A stretch of 6,656 bases of DNA from an uncultured Roseburia sp. (GTDB lineage Bacteria; Bacillota; Clostridia; Lachnospirales; Lachnospiraceae), in NCBI GenBank assembly GCA_947384095.1, contig CANDFU010000095.1, positions 1 through 6,656 on the forward strand. Direction: 5' to 3'. The notes under the pieces are model-generated. The model was not told the DNA's origin, ran no database searches, and saw only the letters and a list, made by a program, of their open reading frames with translations. Each line of letters opens with the position of its first letter. Within the stretch, counting starts at the first letter, position 1. Below, piece by piece: positions 1 to 5,513 of the stretch. The translations under genes and the position numbers were made by a program.

Positions 1-615
1 TGCGAAAAACTGGGCGTAGACGGTTTGTTGGTGGTGACGCCGTACTACAACAAAGCGACTCAGGGCGGTCTGATTGACTATTACACCGAGATCGCGCATG
101 CCGTGAAGCTTCCGGTGATCATGTACAACGTACCGGGCCGTACCGGATGTAATATCCTGCCGGAAACGGCTGCCGCCCTCTATAAAAATGTGGAAAACAT
201 CGTGGCGATCAAAGAAGCGTCCGGAAGCGTGCCGCAGGCAGTCAAGACGATGAATCTGACGGACGGAAAACTGGACCTCTATTCCGGGGAGGACGGGATC
301 GTCGTGCCGCTGATGGCGATCGGGGCGATCGGCGTCATCTCCGTCTGGTCCAATATCGCGCCGCGGGATGTGCATGAAATGTGTGCGAATTTCAGCAGCG
401 GCAATCTGAAAGAGGCGATGGAGATGCAGATCAGGGCACAGCCGCTGGTGGAGGCGCTTTTTAGCGAGGTCAGCCCGATTCCGGTCAAAAAAGCGCTCAA
501 TCTGATGGGAAAAGGCGCGGGGCCGCTCCGCTCTCCGCTGACGGAGATGACGGAAGAGAAAGCCGGGAAGCTTGCGCAAGTGATGCGGGAGTACGGGATT
601 ATGCCTGTGGCGTAA
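1..615 (+). CDS. dapA: 4-hydroxy-tetrahydrodipicolinate synthase DapA, 5' end cut by window edge
   Basis: DapA condenses pyruvate with aspartate-4-semialdehyde in the cytoplasm, the first committed step of the diaminopimelate/lysine pathway. The reading frame is open from base 1, and 204 codons are visible. DapA proteins are usually about 290-300 residues, so roughly 90 N-terminal residues lie outside. Seen in the fragment, counting from the first codon: VTPYYN at residues 12-17, YNVPGRTG at 42-49 with the tyrosine that matches the E. coli active-site Tyr133, and AIKEASG at 69-75 with the lysine (71) that forms the Schiff base with pyruvate, equivalent to E. coli Lys161. The C-terminal helices run intact to a TAA stop. 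A TTG at position 25 is internal and is not the start. The gene is followed 37 bp later by a hairpin terminator and converges on a flagellin gene. dapB, the next enzyme, lies about 2 kb downstream. Paralogous N-acetylneuraminate lyase-type enzymes share the fold, but YNVPGRTG and the nearby dapB favour DapA. Confidence 0.95.
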   Translation, partial: CEKLGVDGLLVVTPYYNKATQGGLIDYYTEIAHAVKLPVIMYNVPGRTGCNILPETAAALYKNVENIVAIKEASGSVPQAVKTMNLTDGKLDLYSGEDGIVVPLMAIGAIGVISVWSNIAPRDVHEMCANFSSGNLKEAMEMQIRAQPLVEALFSEVSPIPVKKALNLMGKGAGPLRSPLTEMTEEKAGKLAQVMREYGIMPVA

Positions 616-652
616 ATCACATGCCGGCGCGCCCGTAAAAGCAAAAAGAAGA

Positions 653-693
653 GGGAGCACAGACATATCGTCAGTGCTCCCGGTTTTATTTTA
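653..693. terminator. Bidirectional intrinsic terminator shared by dapA and flagellin
   Basis: A perfect 8-bp stem, GGGAGCAC (653-660) with GTGCTCCC (674-681), encloses a 13-nt loop. On the + strand it is followed by a T-rich run (684-693, TTTTATTTTA). On the - strand the stem is followed by TCTTCTTTTTGC, the complement of 641-652. It can therefore end dapA transcription from the left and flagellin transcription from the right. The flagellin stop codon (686-688) lies within the + strand T-run, so the convergent genes are packed tightly around one terminator. Confidence 0.85.
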
Positions 694-2329
694 GTAAATC
701 CAGTATTCTTTCTGTCAGGTGATTTGCCTGGGCAAGCACACTCATACCTGCCTGTGCGGTGATCTCTGCCATGCGGTATTCCATCATCTCTTTTGCCATA
801 TCGGCATCGCGGATCCTGCTCTCAGCTGCCTGTGTATTTTCCGACGTGTCCTGATCGATCCGTGCGGCCTGTTCCAGACGGTTCTGCTGCGCGCCGAAGC
901 CGGAACGGAAACCGGAGACTTTTCTGATCGCATCGGCGACGGCGTCGATGGCATTTCCCGATGCTTTTTCCGTCATCATACTCAGTCCGTCAATGCCGAG
1001 ATTAATGGGCGTTGCATTGCACAGCTTAAGAAAGATGCCGTCGCCCGCATTGCATCCCGACTGAATCCACAGCGGCGGATTATTTTTCTCTGAATAGAAA
1101 ATCAGATCAGTCGTTTTTTCCACGTAGACGCCGACGCGGTTCTGCATGGTGTATCGTCCGCCCGGAGGAATGGTCTGCCCTTTCCAGCCTGTGCCGTAAA
1201 AATAGTCGTCGCCCTGATATCCAAGGTCGCCGATATTGGAAGGATCCATTGCGTCGTCAAATTCCATCGCATACCGGTGGCCGGACATTACGATATTGGG
1301 CGGGTTTTCAATTCCCGGCCAGGTGTAAAGGGAACTCACGTTAAGAGTGGTTCCGCCGCTTCCTGACAGGTTCAGGAAATTATCCAGGGTCATTTCGGCC
1401 GGGATATCAGAATCGGTCCATTTGATCGTATTTGGTGTTTCTACGCCGTCGATATCTGGTATCGCGTTGCTTTTTGGCCCTAGTAAGATGTCCATCTGGA
1501 GCCAGAAGTCGAAGGTGATTTCCGTGGCGGAGGTATTGATTAAATTGTAGGACAACTCGTAATACTCACGCGATTCCGTTTCCGTGGAACAGTCAACGAT
1601 TTTCCAGATCTGTTCCATACGGTAAGAGATCGTTCCGTCATTATAGTCAAAAACAAACTTATTCTGGTCGGGATAGTCTGTATAAGTCGTGTATGCATTG
1701 TCGGTCAGACGGATACTGCCGGTCGTATTTCCGTTTGCGTCTCTGACGGCGAGCGTGGGCATGATTGACGGTTGGGCGGAGATGCCTGCAAATCCGTCCT
1801 TCATGCCTTCCACCATAAAACGGATATGCCCGTGGGCGTCATAAATCTCTGCCCCGGTCAGGCTGTGGAGGGCATTGTCCGGAATGGAGTAAGAGGTTTT
1901 GGAAATATTTACGTTTCCCAGCAGAGGGCAGGTCCCGAAGATTTTTGTGTTATGGGCGATCCGGTCGATTTCTGTGATCAGGTGATCGGCTTCCTCCTGG
2001 ATCGCTTCCCTGTCGAATGTGGAATTGGTTCCGTTGGCGGACTGGACGGCAAGCTCGTTCAGCCGCTGCAGGATGGCGTGCACTTCTGTCAGCGCGCCGT
2101 CCGCCGCCCTGCACAGATCGGATCCTTCCTGTATGTTTTTTGCGGCGCGGTTCAGGCCGCGGATCTGCCTGCGCATGGTTTCAGATATTGAAAGTCCGGC
2201 GGCGTCATCTGCGGCCCGGTTGATCCGATAGCCGCTGGATAGCGTTTCCTGCCTGTCAGATGTTCTTTTTTTATTGATTTTTAACTGGCGGTCTGCGTTC
2301 ATTGCCAGTGTGTTATGCCACATGACCAT
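686..2329 (-). CDS. fliC: Flagellin with a large beta-rich central domain
   Basis: Structural subunit of the flagellar filament, exported by the flagellar type III system and polymerised outside the cell. The 547 residues run D0/D1 N-terminal (about 1-139), central domain (about 140-419), D1/D0 C-terminal (about 420-547). Family signatures seen: LSSGYRINRAADDAAGLSIS near residues 30-49, LQR..ELAVQ.ANGTNS at 87-103, GAQQNRLE at 479-486, and AESRIRDADMAKEMMEY followed by LAQAN near the C-terminus. The start at 2329 is chosen because AGGGAGG lies 9 nt upstream and the protein then begins MVMWHNTLAMNA, like other clostridial flagellins. The open frame continues to 2566 without family similarity. 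Most flagellins are shorter, and the extra length is the central domain, which has no HExxH motif and so is not a flagellinolysin protease. Five cysteines (73, 134, 247, 426, 437) are unusual. The gene stands alone, with no other flagellar gene in view. It converges on dapA and diverges from dapB. Confidence 0.93.
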   Translation of the reverse strand: MVMWHNTLAMNADRQLKINKKRTSDRQETLSSGYRINRAADDAAGLSISETMRRQIRGLNRAAKNIQEGSDLCRAADGALTEVHAILQRLNELAVQSANGTNSTFDREAIQEEADHLITEIDRIAHNTKIFGTCPLLGNVNISKTSYSIPDNALHSLTGAEIYDAHGHIRFMVEGMKDGFAGISAQPSIMPTLAVRDANGNTTGSIRLTDNAYTTYTDYPDQNKFVFDYNDGTISYRMEQIWKIVDCSTETESREYYELSYNLINTSATEITFDFWLQMDILLGPKSNAIPDIDGVETPNTIKWTDSDIPAEMTLDNFLNLSGSGGTTLNVSSLYTWPGIENPPNIVMSGHRYAMEFDDAMDPSNIGDLGYQGDDYFYGTGWKGQTIPPGGRYTMQNRVGVYVEKTTDLIFYSEKNNPPLWIQSGCNAGDGIFLKLCNATPINLGIDGLSMMTEKASGNAIDAVADAIRKVSGFRSGFGAQQNRLEQAARIDQDTSENTQAAESRIRDADMAKEMMEYRMAEITAQAGMSVLAQANHLTERILDLLK

Positions 2330-2338
2330 GAGAAAATA

Positions 2339-2345
2339 CCTCCCT
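2339..2345 (-). promoter_or_regulatory. Flagellin ribosome binding site
   Basis: On the minus strand AGGGAGG precedes ATG (2329) by 9 nt. A second in-frame ATG at 2323 would be 15 nt away, which is too far, so 2329 is preferred. The GGGA within this site is also a possible CsrA contact, as known for the Shine-Dalgarno region of Bacillus subtilis hag; that part is inference. Confidence 0.8.
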
Positions 2346-2375
2346 GGATTGTTCTGTGAACGTCTGTATCTGCCT

Positions 2376-2399
2376 TTTTTATTTCCTGTGAAATAAAAA
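2376..2399 (-). promoter_or_regulatory. AT-rich hairpin in flagellin leader
   Basis: A perfect 10-bp inverted repeat, TTTTTATTTC (2376-2385) and GAAATAAAAA (2390-2399), has a 4-nt loop. In the flagellin mRNA the loop reads ACAG followed by GAAA, so an AGGA sequence sits at the loop-stem junction about 45-55 nt upstream of the start codon. A run of A rather than U follows it in the flagellin direction, so it is not a terminator for that transcript. A role in mRNA stability or translation control is inferred only. Confidence 0.5.
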
Positions 2400-2430
2400 G
2401 CCCTCCGGGCAGGATCGCACTGCGCCGGAG
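2400..2430 (-). promoter_or_regulatory. Two competing GC hairpins in flagellin leader, one with a GGA loop
   Basis: On the minus strand GCCC-GGA-GGGC (2410 to 2400) can form a 4-bp stem with GGA as its 3-nt loop, the classical presentation of a CsrA target. The same bases can instead join a longer stem, CTCCGG (2403-2408) with CCGGAG (2425-2430), extended by two pairs across a one-base bulge. The two folds exclude each other. Whether this is a switch, a protein site or chance cannot be decided from the sequence. Confidence 0.35.
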
Positions 2431-2463
2431 AAGAAATGCGTCGCAGGAGCCGGATTTTTTCCT

Positions 2464-2490
2464 GTATCGCCAGGGCTGACTGCCGCTGAT
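2464..2490 (-). promoter_or_regulatory. Weak candidate sigma-D (FliA-type) promoter for flagellin
   Basis: On the minus strand GGCGATAC (2471 to 2464) matches 6 of 8 bases of the flagellar sigma -10 consensus GCCGATAA. The expected TAAA -35 element 15 nt upstream reads ATCA (2490 to 2487), which is poor. Use of this site would give a leader of about 125-130 nt containing all the hairpins noted. A sigma-A alternative, TTGCGC (2533 to 2528), 17 nt, TAACAT (2510 to 2505), is equally weak. Confidence 0.2.
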
Positions 2491-2565
2491 TGTATCTGTA
2501 TATTATGTTACCATGAGCGGGGCGATCGCGCAATGGCAATGTTTGTGACATTTTTTCGAAAACCA

Positions 2566-2594
2566 TTGCACCGGCGGGCGTCAGAGGTTACAAT
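2566..2594 (+). promoter_or_regulatory. Probable sigma-A promoter of dapB
   Basis: TTGCAC (2566-2571) and TACAAT (2589-2594) are separated by exactly 17 bp. The -10 matches 5 of 6 consensus bases and the -35 matches the conserved TTG. Transcription would start near 2601, giving a leader of about 55 nt before the dapB start. That leader is too short for a lysine riboswitch. Confidence 0.6.
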
Positions 2595-2655
2595 AAAGGT
2601 ATTGGTTTTTAACGATAAAGCGGCGGGAGAAGGACAAGAGAGAAGGAATGAGAAC

Positions 2656-3426
2656 ATGGTAAGAGCAATCATAAACGGATGTAACGGCAAAATGGGACGG
2701 GTGATCACGGCAATCTGCAGAGAGGATCCGGAGATCGAAATAGTGGCGGGGATTGATCTGTATGATAAAGCGGCGGACAGTTACCCGGTGTTCCCCAATA
2801 TTTCGGTCTGCGATGTGAAGGCCGACGTGATTCTGGATTTTTCCACGGCGAAGGCGGTGGACGATCTTCTGGTGTACAGCACGGACAAGAAGATACCGGT
2901 CGTGTTATGTACGACCGGGCTGTCGGAGGAGCAGATGAAAAAGGTGAGCGATGCTTCGGGACAGGTTGCGGTGTTAAAATCCGCCAATATGTCCCTTGGC
3001 ATCAATCTGCTGCTCGAACTGTTGCGGCAGGCAGCGCTCGTCCTGGCCCCGTCGGGGTTTGATATGGAGATTGTGGAAAAGCACCACAATCAGAAGCTGG
3101 ACGCGCCGAGCGGAACGGCGCTTGCGCTGGCGGACGCCTTAAGCGGCGCGCTGGATGGGGCTTATACGTATCGGTATGACAGAAGCCAGGAGCGGAAAAA
3201 GCGGGATTCACATGAGATCGGCATCTCGGCGGTCCGCGGGGGCAATATCGTGGGACAGCACGAGGTGATCTTTGCGGGGCTTGACGAGGTGATCACATTT
3301 GAGCACACGGCATACTCGAGGAGCGTGTTCGCCAAAGGCGCGGTGGAAGCCGCAAAATTTCTGGCGAAAAAACCGGCGGGGCTTTATGATATGGGAGATG
3401 TGATAAGGGCGGGCCGCAACGTGTGA
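2656..3426 (+). CDS. dapB: 4-hydroxy-tetrahydrodipicolinate reductase DapB
   Basis: DapB reduces the DapA product with NAD(P)H to tetrahydrodipicolinate, the second committed step toward diaminopimelate (cell wall) and lysine. The 256 residues match the usual family length. Seen: an N-terminal Rossmann motif INGCNGKMG (6-14), AGID (31-34) at the end of the second beta strand, DFST (61-64), CTTGLS (85-90), and the catalytic segment EKHHNQKLDAPSGTA (141-155) with the His-His pair (143-144) and Lys147. VRGGNIVGQHEV (193-204) and the C-terminal HTAYSR.VFAKGAVEAA (217-233) complete the family pattern. The start at 2656 has AGAAGGA 8 nt upstream and begins the Rossmann strand properly. The frame is open back to 2533, but that would start upstream of the probable promoter and add 41 residues without family similarity. 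It is separated from dapA by a flagellin gene on the other strand. fbp follows 105 bp downstream without a clear terminator. Confidence 0.96.
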   Translation: MVRAIINGCNGKMGRVITAICREDPEIEIVAGIDLYDKAADSYPVFPNISVCDVKADVILDFSTAKAVDDLLVYSTDKKIPVVLCTTGLSEEQMKKVSDASGQVAVLKSANMSLGINLLLELLRQAALVLAPSGFDMEIVEKHHNQKLDAPSGTALALADALSGALDGAYTYRYDRSQERKKRDSHEIGISAVRGGNIVGQHEVIFAGLDEVITFEHTAYSRSVFAKGAVEAAKFLAKKPAGLYDMGDVIRAGRNV

Positions 3427-3468
3427 GGGAAAACAGGATCTGACGGCGATCTGTGCCTGCGCGCTGCA

Positions 3469-3481
3469 GCCGTATCACGGC
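3469..3481 (+). other. Small hairpin between dapB and fbp
   Basis: GCCGT (3469-3473), loop ATC, ACGGC (3477-3481) form a perfect 5-bp stem. A second ACGGC at 3443-3447 could pair with the same GCCGT instead. No T-run follows, so it is not an intrinsic terminator. The 105-bp gap also shows no convincing promoter, which leaves dapB-fbp cotranscription likely. Confidence 0.4.
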
Positions 3482-3521
3482 GGGGCACGGAGTCGGTCAT
3501 GTGAAAAAACAGCGCAGAAAT

Positions 3522-3525
3522 GGGG
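3522..3525 (+). promoter_or_regulatory. Ribosome binding site that decides the fbp start
   Basis: Three in-frame ATG codons lie at 3520, 3526 and 3532. The only purine-rich Shine-Dalgarno-like run nearby, GGGG within TGGGGATG, is 6 nt upstream of 3532. It overlaps the first ATG and abuts the second. The site is weak compared with those of dapB, nfo and lepA. Confidence 0.5.
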
Positions 3526-3531
3526 ATGAAC

Positions 3532-5490
3532 ATGGAGAAAGTAGATTTACGGTATTTAAAGAGTCTGGCGAATCAGTATCCGACCGTGGCGGCTGCCGCG
3601 ACGGAAATCGTCAATCAGCAGGCAATTTTGAGTCTGCCCAAGGGAACCGAACATTTTATTACGGATATACATGGGGAATACGATCAGTTTCAACATGTGC
3701 TGCGGAACGGTTCGGGCGCGATCAAGCGTAAGATCGACCAGGAATTTGGCAATGCCATCAGCGCGGCGGAGAAAAAATCGCTTGCGGTGCTGATTTATTA
3801 TCCGGAGCAGAAGGTCGAGCAGGTTTTAAAGGTGGAGGATAATATGGAGGACTGGTACAAGGTGACGCTGTACCGCCTGATCCGTATCTGCAAGAGCGCC
3901 TCTTCCAAGTATACCCGCTCCAAGGTCCGCAAAGCGCTGCCAAAAGATTTTGCCTATGTCGTCGAGGAGCTGCTGACCGGGCGGCCGGACGTCTCGGATC
4001 AGGAGGCATATTACAACGAGATTATCAATTCGGTGATCCGGACCGGGCGTGCCTCGGAGCTTGTCATCGCGTTCTGCAACTTAATCCGCCGGCTGGTGGT
4101 CGATCATCTGCATGTGGTCGGGGATATTTTTGACCGGGGGCCGCATCCGAATCTGATCATGGATACGCTGATGACGCATCACTCCGTGGATATCCAGTGG
4201 GGGAACCATGACGTCTACTGGATGGGGGCTGCGGCGGGAAGCCAGGCATGCATCTGCAATGTCATCCGGATTTCGGCAAAATATGGCAATTTAAATCTGC
4301 TGGAGGATGGTTACGGCATCAACCTGGTGCCGCTTGCAAGGCTTGCGATGAGCAGTTACGAAAAGGATTCCTGCACCTGCTTTAAACTGGATTACCGTGA
4401 GGATGAGTACGATGTCCGCGACGCGATGCTGGACGAGAAGATGCACAAGGCCATTACAGTCATACAGTTTAAGCTGGAGGGACAGCTGATCAGGCGCCAT
4501 CCGGAGTACGGGATGGACGACCGGCTGCTTCTCGACAAAATTGACATTGAAAAAGGCACGGTCTGCATCGACGGCGCGGAGTATCCGCTGAAAGATACCA
4601 ATTTCCCGACCGTGGACTGGAATGACCCGTATCAGTTGTCCGCAGAGGAGGCGGACGTGATCGACCGTCTGACGATGGCTTTTGTCAACTGTGAAAAGCT
4701 GCAGAAGCATGTGCGTTTTCTGTTTACGCAGGGCAGCCTTTATAAAGTGCACAACGGCAACCTTCTCTACCACGGCTGTGTGCCGATGAATGAGGACGGC
4801 ACATTTACCAGCGTTGAAATCTACGGGAAAAAATATGCCGGAAAAGCGCTTTACGACGTACTTGAAAATTATGCGCGCAAGGGCTATTATGCCATCGACC
4901 CCGAGGAAAAGCGCAAGGGCCTGGATATTCTCTGGTTTATCTGGGAAAACCAGAATTCGCCGGTGTTTGGCAAGGCGAAGATGACGACGTTTGAGCGGTA
5001 TTTTGTGGCGGACAAAAAGACGTATGACGAACCGAAAAACCCGTACTACCAGCTTTTGGAAAACGAGGACGTCGTCAACCACATTCTCGAGGAGTTTGGA
5101 TTAAACAGCGAGGAAGCGCATATTATAAACGGACATATTCCGATTGAGGCGAAGCGTGGCGAATCCCCGGTGAAATGCAACGGAAAGCTTCTGATCATAG
5201 ACGGCGGTTTTTCGAAGGCATACTATTCCAAGACGGGAATTGCGGGATATACGCTGATTTATAACTCCTACGGCCTGCTTCTCGCGGCGCATCAGCCGTT
5301 TGAATCGGTGGAGAAGGCTGTCCAGGAGGGGAGCGATATCGTCTCACATATGGTATTGGTCGAGCATGTCATGAAGCGAAAGACGGTTGCAGACACCGAT
5401 ATCGGGAGATACTTAAAAGAGTCCATACAGGACCTGGAAGCGCTGCTGTTAGCATACCGTGACGGCGTGCTTGTGGAGAAGATCAGTTAA
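3532..5490 (+). CDS. fbp: Fructose-1,6-bisphosphatase, class III
   Basis: This enzyme hydrolyses fructose 1,6-bisphosphate to fructose 6-phosphate in gluconeogenesis in the cytoplasm. Class III is the Firmicutes form, built on a calcineurin-like metallophosphatase core and unrelated to the E. coli class I enzyme. The 652 residues fit the family's usual 640-670. Metal-site motifs are in order: DIHGE (45-49), GDIFDRG (197-203), GNHD (224-227), YHGCVP (413-418), NGHIP (533-537) and DGGFSKAYY (557-565). The N-terminus MEKVDLRYLKSL continuing to LPKGTEHF matches the family start closely, which supports 3532 over 3520. The upstream choice would only add MGMN. nfo begins 23 bp after the stop with its own strong ribosome binding site, so the two are probably one transcript. 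No frameshift or missing motif was found. In Bacillus the enzyme is activated by phosphoenolpyruvate; nothing here tests that. Confidence 0.96.
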   Translation: MEKVDLRYLKSLANQYPTVAAAATEIVNQQAILSLPKGTEHFITDIHGEYDQFQHVLRNGSGAIKRKIDQEFGNAISAAEKKSLAVLIYYPEQKVEQVLKVEDNMEDWYKVTLYRLIRICKSASSKYTRSKVRKALPKDFAYVVEELLTGRPDVSDQEAYYNEIINSVIRTGRASELVIAFCNLIRRLVVDHLHVVGDIFDRGPHPNLIMDTLMTHHSVDIQWGNHDVYWMGAAAGSQACICNVIRISAKYGNLNLLEDGYGINLVPLARLAMSSYEKDSCTCFKLDYREDEYDVRDAMLDEKMHKAITVIQFKLEGQLIRRHPEYGMDDRLLLDKIDIEKGTVCIDGAEYPLKDTNFPTVDWNDPYQLSAEEADVIDRLTMAFVNCEKLQKHVRFLFTQGSLYKVHNGNLLYHGCVPMNEDGTFTSVEIYGKKYAGKALYDVLENYARKGYYAIDPEEKRKGLDILWFIWENQNSPVFGKAKMTTFERYFVADKKTYDEPKNPYYQLLENEDVVNHILEEFGLNSEEAHIINGHIPIEAKRGESPVKCNGKLLIIDGGFSKAYYSKTGIAGYTLIYNSYGLLLAAHQPFESVEKAVQEGSDIVSHMVLVEHVMKRKTVADTDIGRYLKESIQDLEALLLAYRDGVLVEKIS

Positions 5491-5513
5491 ACGGGAAAAA
5501 GGAGCGAAAAAGA

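Larger units (their letters stand above)
2330..2655. other. Divergent intergenic region between flagellin and dapB
   Basis: This is 326 bp without a gene I can support. Open frames cross it in both directions as extensions of flagellin and dapB, but neither extension resembles its family. From left to right it holds the flagellin ribosome binding site, an AT-rich hairpin (2376-2399), a small GC hairpin (2400-2410) that competes with a longer stem (2403-2430), repeated TGTATC words (2365, 2463, 2491), weak candidate flagellin promoters, and the dapB promoter (2566-2594) with its ribosome binding site (2641-2647). Confidence 0.75.

Noticed and set aside
1073..1912. Flagellinolysin-type metalloprotease insert in the flagellin
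   Set aside because: The central domain has no HExxH zinc motif. The histidines present (for example HGHIRF and SGHRYAM) do not form one.
1772..2191. 139-codon plus-strand frame antisense to flagellin
   Set aside because: It is a shadow of the flagellin D1 coding sequence, and no recognisable domain or start signal was found.
2522..2529. GCGATCGC palindrome as a HIP1-like or operator element
   Set aside because: It is a single 8-bp copy in GC-rich sequence, with no second copy noticed in the intergenic region, and is likely chance.
2330..2566. In-frame N-terminal extension of flagellin back to an ATG at 2566 (626 residues in total)
   Set aside because: The extra 79 residues have no flagellin character, export and polymerisation require the D0 helix at the N-terminus, and a strong ribosome binding site precedes 2329. 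The upstream ATG also overlaps the dapB promoter.
2533..2655. Longer dapB starting at 2533
   Set aside because: It begins before the probable dapB promoter and adds 41 residues ahead of the Rossmann strand. The ATG at 2656 has a well-spaced AGAAGGA.
2601..2655. Lysine riboswitch (L-box) or T-box upstream of dapB
   Set aside because: The leader from the probable start is only about 55 nt, and the region shows neither a T-box nor a lysine aptamer core. A riboswitch upstream of dapA would lie outside the window.
4291..5082. 263-codon open frame on the minus strand inside fbp
   Set aside because: It lies wholly within a gene with strong family motifs, has no ribosome binding site noticed, and its sequence resembles no family I know. 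It is an antisense shadow of GC-biased codons.
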